DNA of 37,321 nt from Rhodospirillaceae bacterium (GTDB lineage: Bacteria > Pseudomonadota > Alphaproteobacteria > UBA8366): contig PAZH01000070.1 of the NCBI GenBank assembly GCA_002716125.1, positions 1 through 37,321 on the forward strand, read 5' to 3'. Below are positions 7,986 to 16,323 of the stretch, piece after piece. Every line of letters begins with the position of its first letter. Position 1 is the stretch's first letter. The notes below the pieces were generated by a model, which had not been told where the DNA came from, did not search any database, and saw only the letters and a program-made list of their open reading frames with translations. Position numbers and translations under genes: made by a program.

Positions 7986-9377
7986 ATGTTTAAGGATACG
8001 CGCGGTTTGGAGATGACGGCCTCAAGTCAAGAAGCGGTCGATGCGTTCGACGCGACGGTCGCTGAATTTCTGGCGGCAGGACGCGACGCGGCGGTTCTCC
8101 TCAAACATGTCAACGAGACCGACCCCGACATGATTATGGGCCAGTGCGTACGCGGCTACTTCATGCGGCTGCCGCAACAGGCGCATCTCATCCAAGGCAG
8201 CGACGATGCGTATGCCAAAGCGGTCGCGCTCCTCGACGGCGCCAATCCGCGCGAGAAGATGCATGTCTCCGCGCTGGAAGCGTGGTGCAAGGGGGACATT
8301 CGCCGAACGAACGCCATTTGGGAACAGATCCTGGTCGAGTACCCGCACGATATTCTCGCGTTGCGGATCGCTCACACAATGCATTTCTTCCTGGGCGACC
8401 TTGATCTCATGCGAGATTCGATGGCGCGGGTCATGCCGCGCTGGAGCGAAGATATTCCTGGATACGGTTTCGTACTCGGGTGTCGGGCTTTTTCGCTGGA
8501 AGAAAGTCACGACTTCAAACAGGCAGAGCCGATGGGCCGGCGCGCCGTCGAGATCAATGAGTCCGATGTCTGGGCCGGCCACTGCGTGGCCCATGTGCTC
8601 GAAGGAATGGGCCGCCGGCAAGATGGGATCGAATGGATCGACTCACATGAAGAAGCGTGGAAGAAGCGTGGTATTTTCGCACGGCATATGTGGTGGCATC
8701 GCGCCCTGCATTATCTTGAATTGGAACGCTTCGACGATGTGTTAGCCGCGTTCGATCGCGAGTACTGGCCTGAGCCGACGGAAGACAATATCGATCTGAC
8801 GAATGCCTCCAGCATGCTGATGCGCCTCGCAATGCTCGGGATCGATGTGGGGGATCGCTGGGAGTCGGTAGCGAAAATTTGCGAAGGCCGCACGAAGCAC
8901 CGCTTGCGACCCTTCAACGATCTGCATTTCATCATGGCGCTTGCGATGACCGGTCGCATGGAGGCGGCGCGCGAGATCGTGGCATCGATGCGTGCCTATG
9001 TTGCCGAGAATGACGGCAAGGGGATCACCTTGGTCGATGTCTATCGAAATGCCGGTATTCCCGTGGGCGACTCTATTATTGCTTACGCGGAGAAAGACTA
9101 TTCGAAGGTCGTCGAGATTATGTCCGGTGCGCGATATCGGATGGTGCCGCTTGGCGGCAGTTGGGCACAGCGTGACGTTTGGGTGCGGATGCTGATTGAT
9201 GCGGCGATTCAAGATGGGCAACACGCCTACGCCCGGGCCTTGCTTGCGGAACGGACAACGGATTGTCCGACCAGCGGCCCGTCCTGGAATATGTACGCGA
9301 ATGTGCTCGATAGCTGCGGAGAAAGCGGCGAAGCGAAAGCGGCGCGGGCGCGGGCAACGGAACTGCTCGCCGCCTAA
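7986..9377 (+). CDS. TTC38-family tetratricopeptide repeat protein
   Basis: This 463-residue protein is helical throughout and matches the TTC38-like family found in animals and many proteobacteria. Recognisable stretches are MIMGQCVRGYFMRL, NPREKMHVSALEAWCKGD, ILVEYPHDILALRIAH, SDVWAGHCVAHVLEGMGR and FARHMWWHRALHYLELERFDDVL. The conserved His/Trp pairs (HVLEGMG, WWHRALH) suggest a solenoid with a polar pocket, but no biochemical activity is established for the family as far as I know. An AGGAG ribosome site precedes the ATG at 7986. It lies between the sulfatase (22 bp upstream) and an acyl-CoA dehydrogenase (82 bp downstream), so it probably belongs to the catabolic operon. The role is unknown. 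Confidence 0.8.
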   Translation: MFKDTRGLEMTASSQEAVDAFDATVAEFLAAGRDAAVLLKHVNETDPDMIMGQCVRGYFMRLPQQAHLIQGSDDAYAKAVALLDGANPREKMHVSALEAWCKGDIRRTNAIWEQILVEYPHDILALRIAHTMHFFLGDLDLMRDSMARVMPRWSEDIPGYGFVLGCRAFSLEESHDFKQAEPMGRRAVEINESDVWAGHCVAHVLEGMGRRQDGIEWIDSHEEAWKKRGIFARHMWWHRALHYLELERFDDVLAAFDREYWPEPTEDNIDLTNASSMLMRLAMLGIDVGDRWESVAKICEGRTKHRLRPFNDLHFIMALAMTGRMEAAREIVASMRAYVAENDGKGITLVDVYRNAGIPVGDSIIAYAEKDYSKVVEIMSGARYRMVPLGGSWAQRDVWVRMLIDAAIQDGQHAYARALLAERTTDCPTSGPSWNMYANVLDSCGESGEAKAARARATELLAA

Positions 9378-9459
9378 AGGGCATGTGCCTTTTGGTCGCG
9401 TCCAATTGAGCTCGCGGCGCGCTAGTTTACAAGCAAGATGATTGATTAGGACACGGACG

Positions 9460-10611
9460 ATGGAATTCGAGTTTTCGCCCGAGCACAAACAGCTGCGTGA
9501 AACGGTGCGCCGGCACGCCGAAGAAGAGATGCGCCCGCATGTCGCGGAGGCTGACGATGCGGAGCGTTTCCCGAAAGCACTCTTCGCGCGATGGGGCGAG
9601 CTGGGTTTGATCGGCGCGCGATATCCGGAAGTGGATGGCGGCATCGGCATGGATAAGATTTCCGATTGTATCATCCGCGAGGAATTGGGGCGCGTAAGTC
9701 AGGCCTTTTGCGCGGCGTTTTCGGCGCACAGCCATCTCGGCATTTGGCCGATCTGGCGGGCGGGGACGGAAGAGCAAAAATCCCGGTTTTTCGCGCCCGC
9801 GGTGAGGGGGGAGAAGATAGCTTGTTTTGGCCTGAGCGAGCCGGACGGCGGCTCGAATATCCGGGCGATGAAGACGCGGGCGGAGAAAGTCGACGGCGGT
9901 TATAAGATCAACGGCAGCAAGCTCTACATCACCAACTCGCCCATGGCCGATTTTATGATGTTGGCCGCACGGACGGCACCAGAACTCAAACCCTCCGCGA
10001 TCAGCCTCTTTATTGTCGAGCTGCCGAATGCGGCCGTCGAGATCAGTCACTTAAAGAAAGAGGGGCTGAAAGGCTCAGAGACGGGACTCCTTTATATCGA
10101 AGATTTGTTTGTGCCGGATGACTGTTTGCTGGGACACACCGAGGGGACATATCCCGTCATCTTGGAGTCTTTGACGGAGAATCGAGTGGGCGTCTCGGCG
10201 TCAGTGCTCGGAGTGGCGAAAGGGGCCTACGAAGAAGCGCTCGATTATGCCCGCGATCGAATCGTCGCGGATAAACCGATTTTGGAATATCAGGCCGTGG
10301 CACATCGTCTGGCCGATATGGTGAGTGACATCGAAGCGGCGCATTGGATGGTCTATCACGGTGCATGGCAGGTCGACCAAGGCGGTATCGATCATGAATC
10401 GGCAGCTAAGATCAAACTCTTTGTCAGCGAAGCTGCCTTCCGGGTGACGGAGCGGGCGATCCGCGTGCTGGGCGGAGCCGGTATGATGCGTGAGTACGGC
10501 GTCGGGCGCCATCACCGCGATGCTATGGTCTATTTGTTCGGAGAAGGGACATCCGACATTCAACGAAATCTGATATCCCGCGCCATGAAAGAGCGGGATA
10601 TGTTGCCTTAG
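9460..10611 (+). CDS. Acyl-CoA dehydrogenase
   Basis: The 383-residue protein (ATG at 9460) shows the three-part acyl-CoA dehydrogenase fold: an N-terminal helical domain (EFSPEHKQLRETVRRHAEEE), a central beta domain with FGLSEPDGGSNIRAMKTRA and YKINGSKLYITNSP, and a C-terminal helical domain. GEGTSDIQRN near the end carries the family's catalytic glutamate before GT, so it should be an active FAD-dependent dehydrogenase oxidising an acyl-CoA to the 2,3-enoyl-CoA and passing electrons to ETF. The frame is open to a TTG at 9442, but 9460 gives the usual length and start. Chain-length preference cannot be read. It precedes the monooxygenase gene by only 13 bp, whose ribosome site overlaps its stop, so the two are surely one operon. 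Confidence 0.92.
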   Translation: MEFEFSPEHKQLRETVRRHAEEEMRPHVAEADDAERFPKALFARWGELGLIGARYPEVDGGIGMDKISDCIIREELGRVSQAFCAAFSAHSHLGIWPIWRAGTEEQKSRFFAPAVRGEKIACFGLSEPDGGSNIRAMKTRAEKVDGGYKINGSKLYITNSPMADFMMLAARTAPELKPSAISLFIVELPNAAVEISHLKKEGLKGSETGLLYIEDLFVPDDCLLGHTEGTYPVILESLTENRVGVSASVLGVAKGAYEEALDYARDRIVADKPILEYQAVAHRLADMVSDIEAAHWMVYHGAWQVDQGGIDHESAAKIKLFVSEAAFRVTERAIRVLGGAGMMREYGVGRHHRDAMVYLFGEGTSDIQRNLISRAMKERDMLP

Positions 10612-10624
10612 GAGGCGATCGAGC

Positions 10625-12541
10625 ATGACAGAGAAATGGTCCCCACCGCCGCAAGATGAGTTGGGTGAAGCGCTGGTCGAAGCAGACCTCCGGGTCCTCT
10701 TAATGGTGCTGTTTCATATAACGGGTGACCGCAAATGGATTGCAGCTCCATATCTGCCGAAACGGGATGTGAATCTGATCGCAGATAAGGAAGCGGGATT
10801 GCCCGCCGACATCGGAGCGGAAATTCGAAAAGCGGCCGCGACGTTATTGTCGGCGGACCAATTGGATATCGCGATAGACGATCCCGGCGATGAATTGATG
10901 GTCGAATTGATGAGCCGGTGTCTCGGCGAGGCAGTACCGCCCGAATACGCACCGATGATGCGTGAGGAAATGGGATTGATGTCAAGGCAGGTTGGTTGGT
11001 CCGACAATAGGCCCGAGAGGCTGCCGACGGAACGGCCCGTCGTTATCGTCGGGGCCGGCGCCAGCGGGATCGCCCTCGGTGCCAATCTGGTGAAGCTTGG
11101 CATTCCTTTCGTCATCCTTGAAAAAAACGATCAGGTCGGCGGGACTTGGTACGAAAACATTTACCCGGGATGCGGCGTCGATACGCCCAACCATGCCTAC
11201 TCGTTCTCGTTCGGCACGCGGAACCGGTGGAGCCGCTATTTCGCGCCGCGTGATGAAATTCACGACTATCTTGTTCGGAGCGCCGATGAAGCCGGCATTC
11301 GGCCTTATGTGGAGTTCAATACTGCGGTGACGAAAGCAGACTGGGATGCCGGGGCCAAGTGTTGGCGTGTCTCTTTCGACGGCCCCAAAGGACCGGGCGA
11401 ATTGGAGGCCATGGCGCTGGTCAGCGCAATCGGTCAATTGAGCTTACCGTCCGTACCGCCGATCGAAGGCGTCGACGATTTCGCAGGACCGATCTTTCAC
11501 ACGGCTGAATGGCCCAAGGGTCTCGATCTCGACAACAAGAGGATCGCCATCATCGGCACAGGCGCGTCCTCAATGCAGATTGTGCCCAGCGTCGTCGATC
11601 AAGTCGCGTCTTTGGATATTTATCAGCGAAGCGCACAATGGGCACGGCCGATCCCAAAATACCACGATCCCATTCCGGTGGGATCGCAATGGTTATTGGG
11701 AAAAGTGCCTTACTACGCGGCCTGGTTCCGTTTCGCGATGCTGTGGCGGTATGGTGACGGCTTGTTGCCGAGCCTCAAGAAGGATCCGCATTGGGAGCAT
11801 GCAGATCGTTCGCTCAACCGGTCGAATGACCGACATCGCGTGCAGATGACCGAGCATATTCTCGAAGAATTAGCGGGCCGAGAGGACCTGATCGAAAAAT
11901 GCCTGCCGTCCTATCCACCTTACGGCAAACGCATCCTATTGGATAACGGCTGGTATTCGGCAATTACGAAGCCGAATGTCGAACTTGTTACCGACGACAT
12001 CCGGCGGATTACGCGTGACGGCGTGGAGACGGTCGATGGCGTAGTGCGTAAGGCCGATATCGTCGTATTGGCGACAGGATTTAAGGTGTCGTTGATGACG
12101 GCGAGATTGAATGTGACCGGTCTGTCGGGGGAAAACCTCTCAGATGTTTGGGCAGACGATAATCCCTCCGCACACCTCGGCATCACGGTTCCGGGATTCC
12201 CGAACCTGTTTACCATGCAGGGTCCCAACACGGGTTTGGGCCATGGCGGCAGCGCGATTTTCCAGGCCGAATGCCAGGCGCATTATATTGCTGCTTGCCT
12301 TGTGCAAATGTTCGAGCGCGGGATCGATACGATTGACGTCCGCCAAGACGTCCATGACGCGTATGTCCGGCGGGTCGATGCGGAACACGAAGGCATGATC
12401 TGGACGCATCCCGGTATGTCGACCTATTACCGCAACGCGAAAGGCCGCGTCGTTTCGGTTATGCCGTGGCGGCTCGTCGACTATTGGTCCATGACGCACG
12501 AACCGGACTTTACGGAGTATCGCCTCACGTCCGCGAAATAG
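10625..12541 (+). CDS. Baeyer-Villiger monooxygenase, 4-hydroxyacetophenone monooxygenase-like
   Basis: This 638-residue flavoprotein has a first Rossmann site G143-A-G-A-S-G148 for FAD, the Baeyer-Villiger fingerprint F286-AGPIFHTAEW-296, and a second nucleotide site IIGTGASSMQ (about 309-318) for NADPH. The extra N-terminal helical domain of about 130 residues and the total length match 4-hydroxyacetophenone monooxygenase (640 residues) rather than the roughly 540-residue cyclohexanone type. The reaction would be insertion of one oxygen next to a ketone carbonyl, giving an ester or lactone, with NADPH and O2. The AGGAGG site at 10610-10615 overlaps the acyl-CoA dehydrogenase stop. The substrate is unknown; an aryl ketone is inferred only from the N-terminal domain and the nearby aromatic pathway. 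It ends 8 bp from the convergent kinase gene. Confidence 0.88.
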   Translation: MTEKWSPPPQDELGEALVEADLRVLLMVLFHITGDRKWIAAPYLPKRDVNLIADKEAGLPADIGAEIRKAAATLLSADQLDIAIDDPGDELMVELMSRCLGEAVPPEYAPMMREEMGLMSRQVGWSDNRPERLPTERPVVIVGAGASGIALGANLVKLGIPFVILEKNDQVGGTWYENIYPGCGVDTPNHAYSFSFGTRNRWSRYFAPRDEIHDYLVRSADEAGIRPYVEFNTAVTKADWDAGAKCWRVSFDGPKGPGELEAMALVSAIGQLSLPSVPPIEGVDDFAGPIFHTAEWPKGLDLDNKRIAIIGTGASSMQIVPSVVDQVASLDIYQRSAQWARPIPKYHDPIPVGSQWLLGKVPYYAAWFRFAMLWRYGDGLLPSLKKDPHWEHADRSLNRSNDRHRVQMTEHILEELAGREDLIEKCLPSYPPYGKRILLDNGWYSAITKPNVELVTDDIRRITRDGVETVDGVVRKADIVVLATGFKVSLMTARLNVTGLSGENLSDVWADDNPSAHLGITVPGFPNLFTMQGPNTGLGHGGSAIFQAECQAHYIAACLVQMFERGIDTIDVRQDVHDAYVRRVDAEHEGMIWTHPGMSTYYRNAKGRVVSVMPWRLVDYWSMTHEPDFTEYRLTSAK

Positions 12542-12549
12542 AGTGCGCG

Positions 12550-14055
12550 CTATTGCGTTGGCGAAATTTTCGGTAAGTCGATGAAAAAAGTCGTGCCTTT
12601 GCCCAATTCGGATTCGAAGTCGATCTGTCCGTCGTGTTTTTCGACGATCGCTTTCGAAATACTGAGGCCGAGGCCTGTACCGCTCGTGCGTCTGGTGTTT
12701 GATCCGTCCACCTGCGTGAACTTTTCGAATATCTGTGTTCGGAAATCAGCGGGAATACCCGGACCCTGATCGCTCACCGAGAGACGATAGTGCTGACCCA
12801 TCTGTGTGACGGCAATTTTGACCTCGCCGCTGCGATCGGAAAATTTAGCGGCATTCGATAGCAAGTTCGTGATGACTTGATTGAGGCGTGTTTCATCGCC
12901 GTTCACCCAGGAATTCGGCTCGATCGGCTCGAGTTGAAAATCGACCCCAAATTCAATCCCATAGGCTTCGTTGGCTTCGATTGCCTTTGGGAGCACGTCC
13001 GAAAGATCGATTGGTTCGAACGCGTACTCAAGCTGGCCGGCCTCAATCTTCTCCATATCCAAGATGTCGTTGACCAAGGCCAAAAGGCGCAAACTGTTCG
13101 TCTCTGCGATCTTAATTAGATCCATCGCCTTTTCCGGCACGTCTCCGACGGCCCCACCCACGATGAGGCCGAGCGATGCGCGGATCGAGGTCAATGGTGT
13201 GCGTAACTCATGGCTGGAAGTTGAGATGAACTCGTCCTTCAGGCGATTCAGTTCCTCACGCTTCGTGACGTCGGTGGCGGTGCCGCGATATCCACTAAAG
13301 TTTCCGGCGGCATCGTAAACCGGCATTCCGTTGACGCTGATGAAGATATCGCGTCCATCCGCCGTCACGATTGGGAAGACGAAATCGCGAAACGGCTCGC
13401 GCTTCAGTATACCGTCGACGTGTTCCTGCCATGTTGGGTCTTCGTCAGGGTCGATGCCGGCGGCTTCCCAGCGCGTTTTGCCCAAGAGCTTATCGGCTTC
13501 GGGTCGAAGCGTAGTACCGCTCGGATCGCTGACATAGGTGAAGCGATGTGCCGCATCGGTTTCCCAAAACCGGTCGGAGGCTGCCGTCGCCATATCGCGA
13601 AACCGAGCCTCGTTCTCGCGCAGTTCTTGATCGCTTTTCAGTAATTTTTCTTCGATATTCTTACGTTCTGTTACATCGGTATAAGTAATAATGTATATAT
13701 TATTGTAAGTTTTACCTCTTGTTTCGATAAATTTCCCAGTATTTATTTTGTTATCGCTAATAAATGGAGAGAATGATTTTGCAATAATTATTCTATTTTG
13801 AATTTTTTCTTCGATAGTGCCCGGGTCAGCGACGTAACCTTCATGGACGGTCGCTGTATGCCTCACCCAATCTTCGAACGACGATCCAACACCGAGTACG
13901 TCCTCGGGCAATTCGAGGATTTCATAGACACGCGCATTGGCGGCGATAACTTGCAGATTTCGGTCGTATGCGACGAGCCCTTGGTCTAACCCTTCCAGGA
14001 CCGTTCCCAACAGATCGAGGCGCTGCAACTCGCTGGCGTTAACAGAATCGTTCAT
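12550..14055 (-). CDS. Soluble PAS-PAS sensor histidine kinase
   Basis: With the ATG at 14055 the protein has 501 residues. The first PAS-like domain is at about 15-130 and the second (PAS/PAC) at about 150-265, ending GYRGTATDVTKREEL. The dimerisation/phosphoacceptor helix is STSSHELRTPLTSI with H282. The ATPase domain shows N box NQVITNLLSNAAKFS, G1 DQGPGIP and G2 TGLGLSISKAI. There is no transmembrane segment, so it should sense a cytoplasmic signal. It lies 95 bp downstream of the benzoate-CoA ligase on the same strand, and no response regulator is present in the window. An upstream ATG at 14073 is possible, as neither start has a strong ribosome site. Residues about 86-125 are encoded by a strikingly AT-rich stretch (see findings). 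Confidence 0.9.
   Translation of the reverse strand: MNDSVNASELQRLDLLGTVLEGLDQGLVAYDRNLQVIAANARVYEILELPEDVLGVGSSFEDWVRHTATVHEGYVADPGTIEEKIQNRIIIAKSFSPFISDNKINTGKFIETRGKTYNNIYIITYTDVTERKNIEEKLLKSDQELRENEARFRDMATAASDRFWETDAAHRFTYVSDPSGTTLRPEADKLLGKTRWEAAGIDPDEDPTWQEHVDGILKREPFRDFVFPIVTADGRDIFISVNGMPVYDAAGNFSGYRGTATDVTKREELNRLKDEFISTSSHELRTPLTSIRASLGLIVGGAVGDVPEKAMDLIKIAETNSLRLLALVNDILDMEKIEAGQLEYAFEPIDLSDVLPKAIEANEAYGIEFGVDFQLEPIEPNSWVNGDETRLNQVITNLLSNAAKFSDRSGEVKIAVTQMGQHYRLSVSDQGPGIPADFRTQIFEKFTQVDGSNTRRTSGTGLGLSISKAIVEKHDGQIDFESELGKGTTFFIDLPKISPTQ
13681..13800. other. AT-rich island inside histidine kinase gene
   Basis: By my count this 120-bp stretch is about 22% GC, while the gene on both sides is near the GC-rich norm of the window. 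It encodes residues about 86-125 of the first PAS region, rich in Ile, Asn, Lys and Phe, using AT-ending codons. The frame is intact. Confidence 0.7.
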
Positions 14056-14150
14056 ACGCCAACTATAGAGCATAATTTGGTTAACAAACGGGAAACTTCG
14101 CGACTAAGTTGCCTTTGCGCCGAACTGGAATCGCCACCAAATGTCTCAGA

Positions 14151-15686
14151 TTACGCCCTTAATTTATATCGCTGAATCTTGCCGGTCGCCGTTTTCGGCA
14201 ATTCGTCTCGAAATTCGATCCAACGCGGATATTTATAGTCCGCCAGTTTGTCTCTGACGAAGGCCTGCAGTTTCGCGCCCAGAGCGTCGCTTGCGTCATA
14301 TCCGGCCGCAGGGACCACAAAGGCTTTCGGTTTGATCAGGTTATCGTGGTCGGGATGACTAACGACGGCCGCTTCGAGGACGGCGTCGTTTTCGAGAAGC
14401 GCACCCTCGACCTCAAAGGGCGACACGTAAATGCCGCCAACCTTCATCATATCGTCGGAACGACCGCCATAAGTGTAATAGCCGTCTGCATCGACGGTGT
14501 ATTTGTCTCCGGTTCGGGTCCACTTGCCTTTAAAGGTCTCGCGGCTTTTCTCGCGCTGGTTCCAATACATGATGGCGCTGGTTGGTCCTGCGACTTCCAG
14601 ATGGCCGAGCTCGCCTTCGGGGACTGGGAGGCCGTCGTCGTCGACGATCTGGAGCTCATACCCAGGCACGGCTTTACCTGAACTATTCGGCCGTACGTCG
14701 CCTTGATGGTTCGTCAGGAAGATATGCAGCATTTCAGTGCTGCCGAGTCCATCCAGCGTTTCCGTGCCCATGCGCTCCTGCCAACGGCGCAGCAATTCGC
14801 CGGGAAGGGCTTCGCCCGCGGAAACGCAGATGCGCAAGTTGTGTTCTCCTTCCTTCGGCAAGTCGTCGCTCGCGAGCAGCATGCCGTAGAGTGTCGGAAC
14901 CCCGAAGAAAACGGTGACTTGGTGCGTGGCGAGTATTTCCGCGACGGCGTCCGGCGTCGGCATACCCTCAAGAAGCACCGTCGTTGCACCCGCCGCCATC
15001 GGGAACGTCAGACCGTTGCCGAGGCCATAAGCGAAGAAAAGCTTCGCGGCGGAATAAACGACATCGTTCTCGCTCATGCCGAGCGTCGGCGTCGCATATA
15101 AGTCGGCTGTTTCGATCAAACTGGATTGAAGATGCACAGCGCCTTTCGGCATGCCTGTGGTGCCCGACGTATAGAGCCAAAAACACATATCTTCGGCACG
15201 TGTCGGTGCCGTCTCAAAGTCATCGGACGCTGTGCGGGTCGCGTCCGCAAAGAGCTCATGCCCGTGGGCGTCGTTTCCGGAAATCAAAACCGTCTTCAAG
15301 GAAGTCTGGGAACCGATATGGCTCTTGAATGCCGGGAGGAGGGCCTCGGACAAAATAAGACCAGTCGCTCGGCTGTCTTGGACGATATAGGCATAATCGT
15401 CTTCGGTTAGGCGTGTATTGATCGGGATCGGGACGATGCCCGCCTTGATGGCGCCGAGAAATGCCGCGACAAGGTCAATGGTGTCGAGCATACAGAGTAC
15501 GACCCGCTGTTCGGGTTGGACGCCACGCTCGGTCAATGCATTAGCGACTTTGTTAACGCGTTCAGCGACATCGCTGTAGGTGTAGGAGCCATTCGTATCG
15601 ATAAAGGCGACTTTATCGCCACGGCCGGCCGCTAGGTTCCGTTCGATCAGGTCGGCGGTTGCGTTATAGAGCGCTTTCTCCGTCAT
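14151..15686 (-). CDS. Benzoate-CoA ligase family acyl-CoA synthetase
   Basis: This 511-residue adenylating enzyme has the P-loop FWLYTSGTTGMPKGAVH, a mid-domain LGSTEMLHIFLTN motif with the aromatic-acid ligase pattern, and the YTYGGRSDDMMKVGGIYVSP hinge. The C-terminal LPKTATGKIQRYKLR carries the catalytic Lys. The stretch AAKLFFAYGLGNGLTFPM is characteristic of benzoate-CoA ligases, and the size is typical. It activates benzoate (or a related aromatic acid) with ATP and CoA to benzoyl-CoA in the cytoplasm, the entry step for the box pathway encoded divergently at 16324-20354. GGGAGG precedes the ATG at 15686. It follows the flavodoxin gene by 64 bp in the same orientation. The symbol bclA would fit, but the exact substrate is not proven. 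Confidence 0.88.
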   Translation of the reverse strand: MTEKALYNATADLIERNLAAGRGDKVAFIDTNGSYTYSDVAERVNKVANALTERGVQPEQRVVLCMLDTIDLVAAFLGAIKAGIVPIPINTRLTEDDYAYIVQDSRATGLILSEALLPAFKSHIGSQTSLKTVLISGNDAHGHELFADATRTASDDFETAPTRAEDMCFWLYTSGTTGMPKGAVHLQSSLIETADLYATPTLGMSENDVVYSAAKLFFAYGLGNGLTFPMAAGATTVLLEGMPTPDAVAEILATHQVTVFFGVPTLYGMLLASDDLPKEGEHNLRICVSAGEALPGELLRRWQERMGTETLDGLGSTEMLHIFLTNHQGDVRPNSSGKAVPGYELQIVDDDGLPVPEGELGHLEVAGPTSAIMYWNQREKSRETFKGKWTRTGDKYTVDADGYYTYGGRSDDMMKVGGIYVSPFEVEGALLENDAVLEAAVVSHPDHDNLIKPKAFVVPAAGYDASDALGAKLQAFVRDKLADYKYPRWIEFRDELPKTATGKIQRYKLRA

Positions 15687-15750
15687 GATCTGCCTCCCGA
15701 AATATTATCAATCGTTCTTTGCTGCACGCTCCATGGTCTTGCGGCGTGAC

Positions 15751-16209
15751 TTATCCGTCCAGCAGTTTCGCCCACTCGACCGCCCATTCGCCGGCTTGAT
15801 CTTCCGGAAGTTCGCCGGAGGTGGCGTCGTGCTGCGAGATTTCGCCCAGCCGCGTCGCTTTCAATTCGGTCAAGACCTTGTCGAAATTGATGCCGCCCCA
15901 ACAGTAGGTCTCGCCATGCGTGATGTCGCCGAGGGCAAAAACGCCATAAGGAATGCCGGCAAGCGCCGGTTTCTTCGTTTGCAGAGATTCGTACAATTGC
16001 TTCGCGTTGTCCGGGACATCTCCATGGCCGTAGGTCGACGTACAGATGATATAGGCGTTGTCGGCTTCGAAGACGTCGGCGTCGAGCCCGTCCATTAGTG
16101 TCATCTCCGCCGTATAACCGGCCTCTTCCAACGAATCGCACATCTCCTCCGCGCATAGCTCCGCGGTTCCCGTCATTGTGCCGACGAGGATCTTTATGTC
16201 CTTGGGCAT
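15751..16209 (-). CDS. Flavodoxin (MioC-like)
   Basis: This 152-residue protein is a single flavodoxin domain. GTMTGTAEL (about 10-18) is the FMN phosphate loop, TSTYGHGDVPDNAK the second FMN loop, and GVFALGDITHGETYCWGGINFD the third, with an aromatic residue to stack on the flavin. It should be a cytoplasmic one- or two-electron carrier. GGAGG lies 9 bp before the ATG at 16209. The gene sits directly upstream of the benzoate-CoA ligase and is divergent from boxR. Since no BoxA reductase is encoded in the window, this flavodoxin may supply electrons to BoxB; this is inference from position only. MioC-type biotin-synthesis flavodoxin is the alternative. Confidence 0.88.
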   Translation of the reverse strand: MPKDIKILVGTMTGTAELCAEEMCDSLEEAGYTAEMTLMDGLDADVFEADNAYIICTSTYGHGDVPDNAKQLYESLQTKKPALAGIPYGVFALGDITHGETYCWGGINFDKVLTELKATRLGEISQHDATSGELPEDQAGEWAVEWAKLLDG

Positions 16210-16323
16210 GTCCCTCTGCCTCCATAAAGCCGCTCTCGGCGGACATGGCCGCCAGGATTGGCATCAATCAAGATATGCAATATAATTCATAATCCGTCAG
16301 TGGTAAAGTGAGCGAGTACCCTC
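16210..16323. promoter_or_regulatory. Divergent promoter region of the box locus
   Basis: This 114-bp spacer separates the leftward flavodoxin/ligase unit from rightward boxR. It is locally AT-rich at 16275-16295 and contains one of the two 16-bp motifs described separately. Both arms of the benzoate locus are expected to be controlled from here. Confidence 0.6.
16275..16290 (-). promoter_or_regulatory. Candidate BoxR operator, copy 1
   Basis: On the minus strand this reads ATGAATTATATTGCAT, 15 of 16 bases identical to the copy at 17232-17247. It contains TGAA-N6-TGCA, a degenerate form of the TGCA-type half-sites that I recall for BzdR/BoxR regulators. It lies between the divergent flavodoxin and boxR starts, a natural place for control of both arms. 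Confidence 0.5.

Noticed and set aside
9376..9393. Possible terminator after the TTC38 gene (AAAGGGCA-TGCCTTTT)
   Set aside because: The stem needs a G-U pair and almost no loop, no U-run continues beyond it, and the next gene is in the same orientation.
8742..9674. 310-codon minus-strand frame across the TTC38 and acyl-CoA dehydrogenase genes
   Set aside because: Runs antisense through two well-supported genes, and its product has low-complexity Arg/Ser/Pro composition.
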